NCBI GenBank assembly: GCA_000469685.2
Contig: LS997566.1
Coordinates: forward strand, 43,228,920 to 43,292,919
Direction: 5' to 3'
DNA from: Haemonchus contortus
Lineage: Eukaryota > Nematoda > Chromadorea > Rhabditida > Trichostrongylidae
Length of the DNA: 64,000 bases
Both the position numbers and the translations under genes were made by a program. A model generated the notes under the pieces. That model ran no database searches, was not told the DNA's origin, and saw only the letters and a program-made list of their open reading frames with translations. The stretch's first letter is position 1, and each line of letters begins with the position of its first letter. Below, one piece after another: positions 44,201 to 57,904 of this stretch.

Positions 44201-46729
44201 CTTTCGGCATCTTTTTACTATTTTGATGATCTCGATCATATTTCGATGACAATATAATGACTTCATTTTAGCTGCGACTCATTTACACAAGAGGTTGTTA
44301 TCGCCTTAGTTGGGAAATATGTGAAGATAAACGACGCGTATGCATCAGTGAACAAAGCGCTCAGTCATGCTGCAATTCACAGTAAACGAGCCATCAAAAT
44401 TAAGGCAATTCCTTTTACGATTTGTTAGCTTATACTAAATTCCTTCTTCAGAACTGATAGCTCTTGCTTTGCTCACTGCCTGACCCGTTCGTTTTAGTTC
44501 GTTGACTCTGAACTCCTGGAAGATGGGAAACCTGCCGAATTGAAAGCGAAATGTGACGCAGCGTGGGAAACTGTCAGAAAGGCTGAGTAAGTCAATTGCT
44601 CATCGACCACCATACCCTCACATCTTACTCATTACAGCGGCATCATTGTTCCTGGTGGTTTTGATACACGCGGCGTTGAAGGGATGATAAAAGCCTGCCA
44701 GTATGCCAGAGAAAATAATGTCCCATTCCTGGGTGAGCTCTTGCTATTCGATGACCTAAATATGTTGGTAGCACAAACAATTAGTGATGGGCGACACTTC
44801 AATGGCTTTTATGTTTACAGGTGTGTGTTTGGGTATGCAGTGTGCGGCAATTGAAGTGGCCCGCAATCTTCTGGGCATAAAAAATGCCAACTCAACTGAG
44901 TTTAACAAAAATCTACGCGAAGATGAGCAGGTAAACATAATTTTATGTATATTTTGGATAAATAGCTTATCCATAAAACAAGCGTCTCAACACGTAGTTG
45001 ATTTGCTTGCACGACGTTTTTTCTAGAGGCTGTCTTTTCTGGGATGTGGGTTATTTCGTAACGGAATTCGATATTCTGACGACGACATGCAGACATAGCA
45101 ACTTTGTGAAACCTGAAAAAATTCCAAATCTTGAAACTTTAACTTTTTTGGTACCATATTCTCCACAGATGTAGGGTGATGCATAGTTGCATTCGCTCTG
45201 GAAGAGTTCCTGTTCCCCGAGCCAGTTGTTTGCTTCTAGTATATCAGATGAGATGGCGACTGACAGCTGATTCATTGGTAGTAATGCTAGCGATAAATCT
45301 CAGCCTCAAAAGATATCATTAGAATGGTGAATCTGTTTTTAGAAAAGCTTTCTCAAATAGTACTCCTATATTTATTTTTGACGTCATTTTTTCGTAGTAA
45401 ACGAACTTCTAATTTAAGATCATAATCGATATGCCGGAGCACAATGTGGAGCATAAAGGTTTGGGAGGAACAATGCGTCTAGGACGTCGTACAAGTGTTT
45501 TTCTAACGGAGAATTGTCAGCTACGTGAGTACAGTAGCTACTAAAATTCGTGTAGGTTGTGCAGTGATATTACTATTGAAGGAAAACTGTACGGACGTAA
45601 TGAAATCGAAGAGCGCCATCGTCATCGTTATGAAGTCAACCCACGTTTTGTGCCTGACCTCAGCAAAAAAGGGCTGCTTTTCGTCGGTGAGTATTGCAAA
45701 CTACACAAAAGCGCAACGTTCCATGCCTGTTCGAAAAAAATTCCTTTCTAGGTATGGGAGTTGATGAGACATCAAGTACTACACTCACAGAGCACAGCCG
45801 CACGGAGTCGAGTGCTGCTTTGATGAAAATGGCTGTGGATCATCAGGCGGATGAAGTAAGGGCTAAATTCGCTTAGCTTAACGTTTTTTCTCCGCTTAAT
45901 CATATGCAGAAGCTCACTTTCTGGACTTGTGGGACTTCTGTAATGTAGTGTAGTTTGGGTCTTATCAGAAAAAAGTCGTTCTGAGACTCAATGGAAAAAG
46001 GTTTTCGATCAGAAAATGCGTAACTTTCACGTAGCTAAACAAAATAGTCTCCATTCTTGCTCGACCATGCTAAGTTCGACGTCAGACAGGTCTTTTCAAT
46101 GAACCTACCGTTTATACACCAATCCGTGATTTTTACAGGGTCGTGCTTGCAGTCCTTAGCTTAGTAACTTTCTTATTACCAGTGTAATATTACGAGAATT
46201 AGTTTTTTTTTTCTCAAGCAACTTAGTTCTTTCAGAGTCTTATATCAAAGATAACGGATCTATGTCATCGCGGAGGTGATGGAGTTACCCGTCCTGCTCT
46301 AAGGATGGAGATGTGTGAAATGAAAGGTTCTAGCCTCTTTTATCTCTTACAGGAGTTTTTTTTCGCTTTTTTGCTTTATGGAAGCAGATGCTGAAGACGA
46401 TTTGCTTTAAATTTGTTATAGATCATCCATACTTTGTTGGAGCCCAATTCCACCCTGAATACCTCTCTCATCCTCTTCAACCGAGCCCGCCTTTCCTTGG
46501 GCTTCTACTTGCAGCAACCGGACAACTTAAGGTGTCATTATCTTTTCCACTTCTTATACGTATCTTGGGCTCAATGACGGGGTCCCCTTATTTCTAATAT
46601 TGAAGTCATGACCGTTTTAGATGATCATAATAATCGTTCTAGGGTTACTTGAGTGGTTCGAAAATACCGACTCCAATGCTTTCACTAATGGAGGCTGCGT
46701 TTCCACAGTTAGCCAATATGAGAATTTGA
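41252..46729 (+). CDS. ctps-1: CTP synthase (glutamine-hydrolysing)
   Basis: Makes CTP from UTP, ATP and glutamine in the cytosol. Eighteen coding exons give 667 aa: 41,252-41,407; 41,502-41,568; 41,630-41,751; 42,528-42,677; 42,860-42,937; 43,014-43,097; 43,152-43,271; 44,021-44,187; 44,272-44,404; 44,498-44,586; 44,638-44,732; 44,821-44,930; 45,419-45,528; 45,556-45,686; 45,752-45,855; 46,236-46,326; 46,422-46,531; 46,643-46,729. The synthetase domain has [13 protein letters not shown] and [20 protein letters not shown]. The glutaminase domain has the nucleophile motif CLGMQ and FHPEY (His/Glu). The intron after 44,404 starts GC (AAG|GCAATT). The start at 41,252 is a choice; 41,141 (37 residues longer) and 41,309 (at MKYVLVTGG) are also in frame. 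Slightly longer than the roughly 590 aa of vertebrate enzymes, mainly from an insert before HPYFVGAQ and a C-terminal tail. The symbol follows the C. elegans name. Confidence 0.93.
42040..42300 (+). other. codon-like open stretch inside CTP synthase intron 3
   Basis: One frame reads [20 protein letters not shown], then [37 protein letters not shown] and stop, with natural amino-acid composition. Sequence after the stop also looks gene-like in another frame ([14 protein letters not shown]). No family recognised. Most likely a fragment of a pseudogene or retro-copy lying in the intron; a nested or alternative exon cannot be excluded. Confidence 0.25.
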
Positions 46730-47223
46730 TTGTTACGTTGTTGTGGTTTCTAGCTTCAGTCTAGCCTTTCTTTTTATGCACACCTGGATAAGGTGTTGGA
46801 CAATTCCATTCACATGAGCTAATATTAGAGATTTTCAAATTGTCTCATTGTTAAAATCCGTACGGATCAAACTTTAGGGTTATATCACGTTGTAGGTTCC
46901 CGATGCCCATTCTCACGGTTGTTCACTCTCATTGTTGATTCCATTTGTTGATCCCTTATAGCAATAGCTTAGTTTTATAATTACATTCTGTTGACTGTGG
47001 TGCAAGGCACTTTCGGATACTCATCCCGATCCCCTCTATTCTTTCTTTCTTCACAACGACTGCTATTCATTTTTATAAGTTGTATAAACGTAGTGCGGCG
47101 CACATTGTCCAATTGTTCTGGAGTTCATAACTCTTAACAATATTTTTTGAAAGCATCATGACATTGACAATCATAACTCTTTTTATCTCTTTTTCTACCA
47201 CCGTTACTTTTCTTAGCGCAAAC
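46730..47223. other. CTP synthase-CAND1 intergenic region
   Basis: 494 bp between the stop of CTP synthase and the start of CAND1. TTTTCTTAG ending at about 47,216 immediately precedes the CAND1 ATG and could be a trans-splice acceptor. No other gene. Confidence 0.5.
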
Positions 47224-50200
47224 ATGGCCACCACAGCCACTTCCGCCTACCATGTGGCGCAGTTAATAGATAAAATGATGTCGGTCGACAAGGTTTGTTT
47301 GACTTCGATATTTATTTATTTATTTATTTCATATCTATTTTTGTACCGTACGCGTCCGGGTCTTAAATTGAAATCACAATAGCTGGGATTTTTAATCCAT
47401 AAGAGGGAAAAGCAAGGGGAAGAAGTATAGCTACATCGGATCTCAGAAAATCCTTAAGCAGTTATTGCAGTTTTTAGATTAAAACGAGATCAAGAGTGAG
47501 ATTATATAACAAAGCGAAGGGCCCACAATTATTTCATCTAGTGGTTTATCAGAATGATCTTACAATTAGCTGAGTACACGTTCAATGTTACTAAATACAG
47601 TGGGCGCATCTATAGTGGGTGCTCGTGCCGCCACCCAGTGTGCGTACGGCACCTACTGTGCATGCGCCCGGTGATAGAGTTCTCTGCTTTTCAGGACTAT
47701 CGCTTCATGGCTGTTAATGATTTAATGAGGGAACTGCAGACGAACAATATGAGACTTGATGACGACTCTGAAAAGAAGGTATCCTTCCTTATACTCAGCG
47801 AGAATGTTTCGAGTTTCAAGTTTTCCATTGCTGCGTGTGTACATATTGCATGTTATTTTAGATGAGTACTTGTTTTCTTTGTGTTTATGGCAAAAATTGG
47901 GAATACACCTTAAGAAGGCTAGCAGACGGACCGGATTAACTGAATGAACTTAAGGTTGTGCGGATGCTCATCCGACTTCTGGACGACAACAATGGCGAAG
48001 TGCAGAATTTGGCTGTGAAATGTCTTGGTACTGTCACACAGAGAGTTAAGGAGGCCCAGGTGCGGAATTTTTTTTTCAAGTGTCTCAGTAGTGGCCACAT
48101 ATCGTGACTTCCAGGCGGAAACCTTGGTAGATGCTCTATGCTCAATGATGGTAGCAGGATCAGAATCGCTGCGTGACGTAAGTATTCAATCTTTTTTGAT
48201 CTAAAGTTTCAGTTCAGTTGTCTTTTATAGGTTAGCTCTATCGCGCTTAAAACTGTGGTTGGACATTTACCAGTGGCGAACACTGTGTTTGTAACGAATT
48301 TGATGAAGCGATTGGTACCGAAATTGAATGCTGCTTTAGGTAAAGGCTATGATCGCAGTTGTTATACATATTAGGTTTCAAATGTATTGGTTGCAGAGCA
48401 AACAAAGCCTAATGACTCAGTTCGCCTGGAGGTGGTCGATGTGATTGGAGATGTTCTTACACGCTTTGGCTCTCTCATCGCACCCGTTCATAGAGAGGTT
48501 CGTTCATCTTTTATTAATATTCCTTCTTCGTTTTACCAGTTTCTGCATGTGGTTTATTATTTGTTCTCGATCCTCTCCCCATTACTCCTACCATGTATTT
48601 GTATGTGGTCTTATCATGTATTTCTGAGCGAATTTATGTTCATACTTCTCTGCTTTTGCTCTTATTGCCCTAGTAATGTTTTTGAACGTCGGAAGTAGCG
48701 TTTATTACGAGATTATTTCGGATCGAATCCATGCTATTGTTCGCTTTTCAAATACAAGGGAGAGGTTTTCATTTTGCAAGCATGAGGGGTGATCCTTGGA
48801 AGAATACTCAAGAGAAACGAAGTCTCGATTTTGAAGTGAGGAAACCTCATAAGAGCCCTCATCAATTAAAATTCCATTCAAACAACCATTTGCTTTGTGA
48901 TTTGTCTGGAAGTTAGCATGTTTACAGACTCAGAAGATCCTGCTTGACCAGCTTCTACTTGAGCGACCTGCCCTGAAAAAGAAGTCCACGCTCGCTCTTA
49001 GCGCAATGATGGCTGTATGTTCAACTGATCTTTTCAAAGATACGATGGACGTTTTCGTGGAGAGGTACATCAAACTTTTTTTGTCGTTATAGTGACTGGT
49101 TCAATACGTCGAAGTGGAATCATACTCACTGATAATTGATGAGATTTCGATTCTTAATATCTATGAACTCCGAATTCCGCTCTACTTTTTTTTGCTTTTC
49201 ATTGAAGTGTGTTCGTTTGTTGATCCAGTGAGGCAGCCGAATTGACCCATAACCATGTTACAGATTGTCTGATGCCAAGGGGACTCACTCAGTTCGCACA
49301 TACGTTGTGGCGTTGACTTGTGTCGCGAAATCTAATGGGCCCCGTTTTGCTGAATATATTCCGAGAGTAGGTGTTTCATTCTAGCACTTGCGAGATTTTC
49401 TACTTACCTAGGCGGGGTGCTGTAGTACAGCAAGGATTAGTTTGTATTTCGAGGCAAACCTCGATTCATATTGAAGGCAAGGCTCTTTTTATTCCAGGTT
49501 GTCCCTAAAATCATTGAACAAGTTGAAGCTGCCGATGATGACGAACTCAAGGAAGCCTTGTTGCAGTCTCTGGAGACCTTTTTATATAGATGTCCGAGAG
49601 AAATGGCAGCTTATCAGGATCAGGTGCTCAGGGTAAGTTAACTGTTAATGTATCTTACCATTTTCAATCAATCTGTAAGGAACCTAGATTGTCACGACCG
49701 ACCTCACATATGATCCCAATTACTCATATTCCGATGATGAAGAGGAGCAGTCAATGGAAATTGGGGGTAGGCATTGATTGGTAGGAATAATATTGGTGAA
49801 CGTAGTTTATCAAAATTTTTCTGTATAGACGGTGATACTGATGAAGACGATGCGGAGGATTACTCGGATGATGACGATATGAGCTGGAAAGTGCGCCGTG
49901 CTTCAGCAAAGACAATCGAGGCAATGGTCCGTCAATTTAGTATGATTCTGAACTGAATTCTTGTTTATTTTGTTTACTTTCAAGATTGTTTCACGACGTG
50001 ATCAGCTTTCGATGTCCGTCCAAACTTTGGGTCCGCTGTTGATCTCGCGTTTGCGAGAAAGAGAAGAAAATGTGAGGATTGATATCTACAACGCCTACAT
50101 CGCAATCCTTTCTCAGGCTCGTCTCGTCGTGCCAAACGCTCTTGCTGCTCTTCACGTGAGTTTTGTTTTTTGTCCATATTACGTGCTGCCGCTAAAATGG

Positions 50201-53200
50201 GTACATGGCCCCTGAAAGACTCAGACTTTGATGTGCTGTCGCCTTTTTCGTAGACTCTGCTTGCCCAATCTGCCAATTTTCCGATCGACATTCATTTGAT
50301 TTCTTCAGTTTATCTTTGTTTGTCTCGGGTCACTCTACGCAACACTTATGCTGTACAGAACACGGACCAGTTCCGTTTTCACCTTTTTAAGTTTATGTGA
50401 TCTCACTTTGCGTCCCTAATCATTTAACTTTATTTTCTATAACTCTATTGCTGTCCAAGAAAGTCATATTGTTGACAGCTCAGTTTAAGAGTTCCAAGCA
50501 GACCCTGTCTGTTTTGCTGTTTTTGCGTTTTTGTAAATAGCGTACCAAACATTAACGTGCTATTATTTTTAATAGATTAGGTTTGAACAATGTGCGCGGC
50601 GTATACGATTATCTCTCTAGTTATATTTCCATTCTTCTAGAAAGATGATTCGGAAGAACCGATCAAGATTGGAACAACCCTGTTCTCTCCATCTGCATTA
50701 TCCGGAGAGCAGCAACAACTACTTGAAGCCATTGCAGCACAATCGGAGCCTTTGTTGAAGGTGTGTACAATTGTGAGGTGAAATTTCTTTTTTTTTTTGC
50801 CATTTGCATTACATCATTCAGGCTGTAATGAAGCAACTGAGGTTGAAGTCACCGAAAACTCGTAGCCTGTGTTTCGATTTACTGGCTAACTTTGTTAGGT
50901 AAGTGCTTAAGGGCTAGTCTTTTCAAAATAATTGCCTGGTGATGGCTTTCTGATTCTAGGACTTTGCCGGGGTCCTTGGCATCGTACCTTCCAAGTTTGC
51001 TGCCCGGTTTGTCGAATGCTGTGCTCGACCGCAGCAGTGGTGCTCCTATGAAAATTGATGCCCTTTCATTACTCGCTCGGGTTATTAAATGTCATGACAA
51101 TAATGTGAGTATCTGAAGAATGAACCCCCGATTGGCGATTATCAAACATATCTACTTTGAGGTATTTGCTCCTCATCTCGAAAGCATTGTTCAGCTGACT
51201 GTGGGTGCCATTCAAGACAGTTTCTACAAGGTACTCGGTTCAGTTGTTGTGTATTTTCTATGAATAGTAATAATTCAACTATACTTCGGTTAAGGTATCA
51301 GCTGAGGGTCTGAGCGTAGCGTCGCTTCTCGTTCCAGTCATTCGCGATTGCGGCAGTGGTAATCTAGTGCCCACTCTCTACAATGCTATTTTTGAGAAAT
51401 TGAAAATCAACGACATTGACCAGGTAAGGACTCCCTCATTTCTACTGTGAGGTCTCTTCAATCACTATGTTTAGGAAGTGAAAGAACGTGCTATTTACGC
51501 AGCTGGCCTCTTCATTGCAACATTTGCTGATGACATGCCTGCGATGGTACTTTTTCTTATTTATTTATTTACTTTTTCTTTTGAATTTGCTGCAATACGA
51601 TGTTTTCAAATTTGTCTTGAAAAATATCTTTCTTTCTTCGAGAATTCTTTCATGACCAATTCTTGAAACTGTTCAACCTCTTCTCCTCATCTCTCACATG
51701 TTTTTCGGAAGTATTAAACGCACAGACTGAGAAATTTTATCAGGATAGTTTAGCTTCTAACAAATCACAGCCTAAGAATTATTTTTCGAATTCAATTTAT
51801 CCCAGTCCCTCACTCCATTTCCGTCATTACTAAGATCGTTCAGATGGAGGGCAAGTGGTGATGAGGGCTCCTGAGATAATTTTTCCATTACTTATTCATT
51901 CAACTCATGTATACGGCTATCAGTTTTACCGTTAGGTTCCGACTACATTGGAGCTCATGATGGAGCGTCTTCGTAACGAGATGACCCGTCTTTACGCTGT
52001 TCGCGCTCTTATAATGATAGCTGAAAGTCGAAACCCTCTTGTTGATATTTCGCCAATTGTGCCATTCCTTCTGCCGACGTTTACTGAGTTTCTTAAGAAG
52101 AATTCTCGTGCTCTCAGGGTGAGCTTTTTTGACTTGATTTTAGTAGTGTTACATTTTGCTGCTTTTTTATCGTTCATTTTGACATTCTAGATTGGTACCT
52201 TACATCTGATTGAGGCACTGCTTCTGAGAGGTGACATATCTGTGTTGGACTCAGAGGATTTGACGCTGGTAAGTTTACCTATCCAGCCTGGATTTAGGTT
52301 ATTTTCCCATTTTTTGTCAAAATCGTGAATTGTTTTCTTATTGCTCCTTTTTGATATGTTATCGGCGACGGGATTGAACAATGGGATGGGGTTGTGCAGC
52401 CCGAAAAAACGATGAAACTACATTCGATCCCTAGGCTGCCCTTTTATCGGCTGAGACAGTCATGGTTGGAAATTTCGTCTTCGGGATGAACTCTTACTCT
52501 GATTTTTCTCATTTCATGAGTTATGCACGAATTTTTCTCTTTTCTTGCAGCAGTGGTACTCTGAGCGCCACTAGTCTTGGAATTTAGCTGCTTAAAAGTG
52601 ATTACAGGGAGCCCTAGGGATTTGTCAGGGCACACGTATTTTTGGAATTTGATTTGCCATTTTTCATATTTTCGTTCTCTGTTCTTTTTCTTCAGTGGCT
52701 TTTCATTCTTTTTGGTTCTCAGAACCTAATGACCTGGAGTTCATACTAGTCGAAAAACGAAAAACTGATACATTGCTTCACTTTCCTCTCATTATGGGGT
52801 GCGGTGGGTCTTTATAACATTGTAGTGGAATAGCTAGGGTAGTGCCCCACAATGAGTGAGCTAGTGGCGGGCGCCTCTGGGACACTACGCTTATTGTTAG
52901 TCATTTGGGGTTGGCGCAGGGGAATATCAACATTTATGGCCAGCCTTTAGTTCTTTTTTGCTACGACACATATGGCCCGTCAATTCGTTTAGAGTAGGAG
53001 TAGTTTTCTTGAGATGTTGTTTTGTGAACTCATGATGTTGCATAAGAGGAGCAATCAAGTGATTGGGTGCTGGTCATCTTGAAAAGTTCCTCCAGTCATC
53101 ATATAATTTCATTTCATTACTTCTGCAAATAGTCAACTGTTCTTGTCTGAGATTAGTAAAAATATTTGCTTCTTTATCACATTCTTCAAGTGACGAAAAT

Positions 53201-56200
53201 CTGGGAAACATTTTAGATCTTCGCAGAGTTGCCTCCGCTTATCCGGGAGTCAGACTTGCAAATTTCCCAGCTTTGTTTGAAGTGTATCACCGGTTGGTTT
53301 GCTAGTATAATCTTTCTTTTTAGTTGAGCAGCCTTTTTCGCCTCACACTTCGATCCAAAAGTGTGTGAATTGGTATTGCTACTACTGCTTGGTTTTTGTT
53401 GTTTTAATCTCATGACATTTGTTTAATTTGTGCAGGTTGGATTCACAATCTGTTGAATTTTCGATCTGCCGTTGCAGGATGACAAAAAGTTCTTTCAGTT
53501 GGTTTACAAGCATATCCGGATCGCGTTGCACCGCAGCTGGGGGCCATACTTTCATCTGTCATTCACCTTTCGCAGTCGGCATTGTTGCAGGTGAATTCGT
53601 TAGATCAGCTTATTATAGTCGTCTATTTTTCTTGAATTATATAGACATAACTTTGTAAATCGTTTTCTTGTAGGGCGCCACTCTGCAGGCATCTCTTGAC
53701 ATGATTCAAACTCTAGTTTCCAATCCAGTGCCAGGAAAGCCAGAGTTCGAGGTAAGGACAATCAGGTGACCGAGCAATTAAGTAGCAGTCTTTAGGTGAT
53801 TTTTACAGGAATTGCTTGATCAGCTTACGGCTCCTATCTATGATGTTCCGAATTTATCTAGACAGGCTTTCCAATCAATCTCTGCCGCAACCGGTGTCGT
53901 TGCTGCAGCTAGCGGAGATATAGAAAAGGTTTTATTTATTTATTTATTTATTACACTCGTAAGAGTGTGCCCGGTTCAGGCAAAAGAGAGGAACAAAACA
54001 ATAATATAGAACGAAACTAGTGCCGCCCACGTAAACATTAGGCGGCTAGCACCAGGCAGTAAGAAAGAAAAGGAAGTAAAAAATATGGAAAGAACAAAAC
54101 CACAACAACAGAAACTGAACTACACAAAACAATGAAACATTGAGGCCACAATTCAAGAAGAGTAGAGAAGTGAACAAGTAGACTCGAAAGCTGGTTGCCT
54201 TGTTGGACAACGATATTCGAATATGACAACGATATTCGATATGAGATGGGACAACGATCAGAAAATCCGAGGTCGCTAGCGGTGGACACCCTTCAAACTC
54301 TAAGCGTTTCCAGTGCGTTATACAAGGCACAAGCAGGCACAACTCACGTATTGTCCAAATTTATGAAGCAATTGAAGTGTGGATGGCGCTAGGGATAACG
54401 CCACTCGACACGAGCACCAGGGCATGCATGTCGAACCACGAAGCCAGATTTTCGGCAGTTAGGTATTCCCTATCCCTAGCAATCTGGTTTCTGGCCCACC
54501 AAGGAAAAAGAATGGAAAGAGTGAGTGTGCGAGCAAATAACTGGTGACTGATTTTTTGAACGTTTTGCTTTCCTTTTTTATCAAATGTTTTGTATGAACT
54601 GATTTGCCTTTGACTGTACTGCCTTCTTTTCTGTAGTTTAATCCGTGAAGAGCATATCCATTCTCACGCTCAAGTAGAGCAAAACTGCTACCAGTAGATA
54701 TAATGATGTTCTATCCGTTAGTTCCATCATCGGAGGTTTATACGGTATTTGTCTGTCAACAGTTCTAGCTTTCATCTGATTGGAATCACCTTTCTCCATT
54801 CTTGGATGAACGAAGAAAATCCAGTTTAAAGAGAGCACATTCCACGCATTGACTTTATCTAGGTGTCCAGGAACATCCTCATAATTTATTTGTACAGGCA
54901 CGATCGCTGGCAGAAAAATTGGCGGATCAACTGCAAAATGAAACTTCTACAGATGCAATTCGTTTATTCAGTGTTCATGCCCTCGGTGAATTAGGTCGTC
55001 GCTGTCCCAAAGTCTATGAAAATGGCCATCTCGAGTTGGTTTCAGTTTGTTAAATCATAGGAAGATTTGCAATGATCACTGTCCTCCATTTGCAGACCTG
55101 AGAAGCTGATCATCCCTGCATTCAACTCCAGCTCAGAAGATTTGAAGGCAGCGGCTGCTCAAGCGCTTGGAGCTCTTGCAGTTGGTAACCATGCACGCTT
55201 CTTGCCCTTCATATTAAATGAAATTCAAACGCAGCCAAAGAGGCAGTACCTGCTTCTACATGCTCTCAAAGAGGTGGGTCCGACATATCATGTCGAGAAC
55301 TGGTGATCGACTTTCATATTCAGGTAATCGGCCATGAGTCAACAAATATCGTACCTATCGAAGTGTTCCGTTCTCGCATCAGTGAGATTTGGCCAGTGCT
55401 TGTGGACCACGCAGATGGGAACGAGGAAGGAACCAGGTTAGCGCTTCCCAGAAATGAAGTAGTTTCTCTTCAAGAAAGGGTCACAATATTTGATGCGATC
55501 TGCGTAGGTAGAGTATCATTTTATTGGTTTCTTTCTACAAAATGTGAGGTTGATACTCTCTTAATCTGCAAAAGCGTAACTTCGTTCCAATCGAATTCTT
55601 AGATCACGGTTGAATCTTTGATGATGTTGGAGCACTTGTACTTGATCTAAATCATTAATTTCTCGAGTCTTGGTGGCCCTTGAACGTGACAGCTTCCAAC
55701 AGCTAGGGTTTCATCGCAGTGTGAGAAGGAGCTCAAACATTTTGACTCAGAATGTCGGCTCAAGTCCCTATTCGTTGGTTGATTCTTTGGCATTATTTCG
55801 TCTTATTGTCGCAGTCAAATGCGACAAATATAGCTAAGGGTCAACGTTTACCAATCTGTGATTGTTCATCTTAAATCTTTCGCAACTACATCAATCCACA
55901 TCGTGAGAGAATCTGCTTTGAACTCCTCCGTTATGTTTGCTTTCGAAAGCGTTTCCATTTCTTCTGTGTATCGCAAACGGTTTTTTCTTGAACATGACGT
56001 TCCGATTCCTGTTGTGGAAAATCCTGTTTGGCGTTTATTCAGGGTAGCGCATAGATGAAAAAGGTAGCTAATGGGATGTGGTGATGAATGCATTAAGAAC
56101 TGCATCTGTGACATTTTAGGAATGTTGTTGCTGAGTGTCTGGGCAAGTTGAGCGTGATTGATCCTCATGGCCTTCTGCCGGAATTGAAGGTGATTTACTA

Positions 56201-57904
56201 TCTCTACCGAGTGGGCATGCTTTCAAGAAGTGACAGCATATACCCATGCGATACAGTTCTGGTATTTTTTTATCGAAGTGTCGCAAACGACTGGATTCTC
56301 TAGAGCTTGGTGACTTCTCCGTCTGCTCGAGTGCGTTCTGCTGCAGTAACCGCAGTGAAGTACATGATTTCGGACGAAAAGAGACCTGTTGATGCTGTTC
56401 TCCAACAATGCATTGGTAAGTTTTTTTCGTTTGATATTCACTGGTTATAGAGGTAGGCACAAGCGAGGATCGGGAGGGACAGCAGCAGTAGAGGTTCCAA
56501 TAAGGAAGTTGGTGTCGTGCGAAATTTCTATTTCTGCAACATTGCAGGCGAATTCCTGCAGACAATGACTGATTCCGATCTCAACGTTCGTCGTGTCGCG
56601 CTTGTGGTTTTGAATTCGGCTGCTCACAATAAACCATCATTGGTATGTCTTTTTCAATTTGTTGTCTCATGCAATCCGTGCTGATGTCCTGCTTGCAAAA
56701 ATTTAGATTCGCAATCTTCTGGATGTTTTGCTGCCGTCTGTCTATTCGGAAACTCAAGTGCGAAAGGAGTTGATTCGAGAAGTCGAAATGGGACCATTCA
56801 AGCATCAGGTTGACGATGGTTTGGATCTTCGCAAGTCCGCCTTTGAGTGGTGCGTTTTTATACGTTGGCTGTATTTGGCAGTTTTAATGCCCCTATCATG
56901 CAGTAATTTTTCAGTATGTACACGTTATTGGAAAGTTGCCTGGAGAAGTTGGAGATCTTTGAATTCATCAATTATGTTGAAAATGGGTTGAGGGTGAGCT
57001 AACCGCTGTTTCTTTTTTTTGCTTTGGCCCTTTTAATGGTACATTTCTTTTGAGGATATGCATCATGACATCCGTCTCTTGAGCTACCTTATGCTAATGA
57101 AGCTAGCGATGCTCTGTCCGAGCCAGCTCGTTCAACGCTTGGACAAGATTTGCGAATCACTGAAGGTTTGCTATCTTTATATCTTGCCCTTCCTGGTTGC
57201 TGAAGAGATGTCTTAAGACTCAATTGCAAACAAAACCGAAATCCAATGCCGTCAAGCAAGAGATCGACAAGCAAGATGAACTCAAACGAGCCGTCATTCG
57301 GGTTGTTCTTGCTCTTCAGGTATGCTTATTTTTCAGTGTACTATTCAAACTAGAATCGCCATATAGCATGGATGCTTGAAAATGAGTGAAACCAGTTTAA
57401 GGGGTAACACATCACTTTTCTCTGTTCGGTTTTGAACAGCGCAGGTTCCACTTCATTGATTTTCATAATACGTTCGAGCCATCTAGGCTCAAAGTAATTT
57501 TTCTCCTGTCCCATCGCTCGATAGAGTGAGATCAAATTCAACGGAAACCTAATTTATGCCTTCGCTCTTTGTTGAGCATCCTAGTATCAGCTGACCTCTC
57601 GGAAAGAATGTTATGTGCGCTAACAGAATAAGCATTCACAAGTGTTTTTGAGCTGTAAGCTGTTTTCGACATGTTTGTTGACTCACATTTGCTTCGTTCA
57701 TAAGCTCAGTTTTTAAATGTTTTGCTAAGCATTTGAAGAACCTATTTTTTTTAGAAAATCCCTGATGCAGAACGCCACCAGCAATTGGTCGATGTTGCGG
57801 CCATGATGCGATCCTCGGCGGAGCTTCGAGCCCTCACCGAAGTCGTTCAACGAGATGCTATGAGGACGTTTGCAGTTGGAGATGTTCCTATGGATACTAT
57901 CTAA
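47224..57904 (+). CDS. cand-1: cullin-associated NEDD8-dissociated protein 1 (CAND1)
   Basis: HEAT-repeat protein that binds un-neddylated cullin-RBX1 and exchanges substrate adaptors of cullin-RING ubiquitin ligases. Thirty-five coding exons join into one frame of 1264 aa, close to the 1230 aa of human CAND1. Start [20 protein letters not shown] (first exon 47,224-47,292); end [10 protein letters not shown] (last exon 57,755-57,904). Recognisable blocks include [37 protein letters not shown], the acidic loop [96 protein letters not shown] and [15 protein letters not shown]. All introns examined are GT-AG. Introns up to about 970 bp (53,929-54,897) contain (ATTT)n tracts, probably retroposon tails. 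AATAAA at about 58,056 may be the poly(A) signal. The symbol follows the C. elegans name. Confidence 0.94.
53929..54897. other. long CAND1 intron with repeat insertion
   Basis: Starts with (TTTA)n and 'cactcgtaagagtgtgcccggttcag'. A (ATTT)n tract also lies in the first intron (about 47,308-47,335) and near 51,556. No gene inside; ORFs on both strands are featureless. Confidence 0.45.

Noticed and set aside
52270..53210. Extra CAND1 exons in the long intron 52,269-53,216
   Set aside because: The protein alignment flows directly from ...DLTL to [13 protein letters not shown], as in the human protein apart from a small gap, and no in-frame exon with good splice sites was found.
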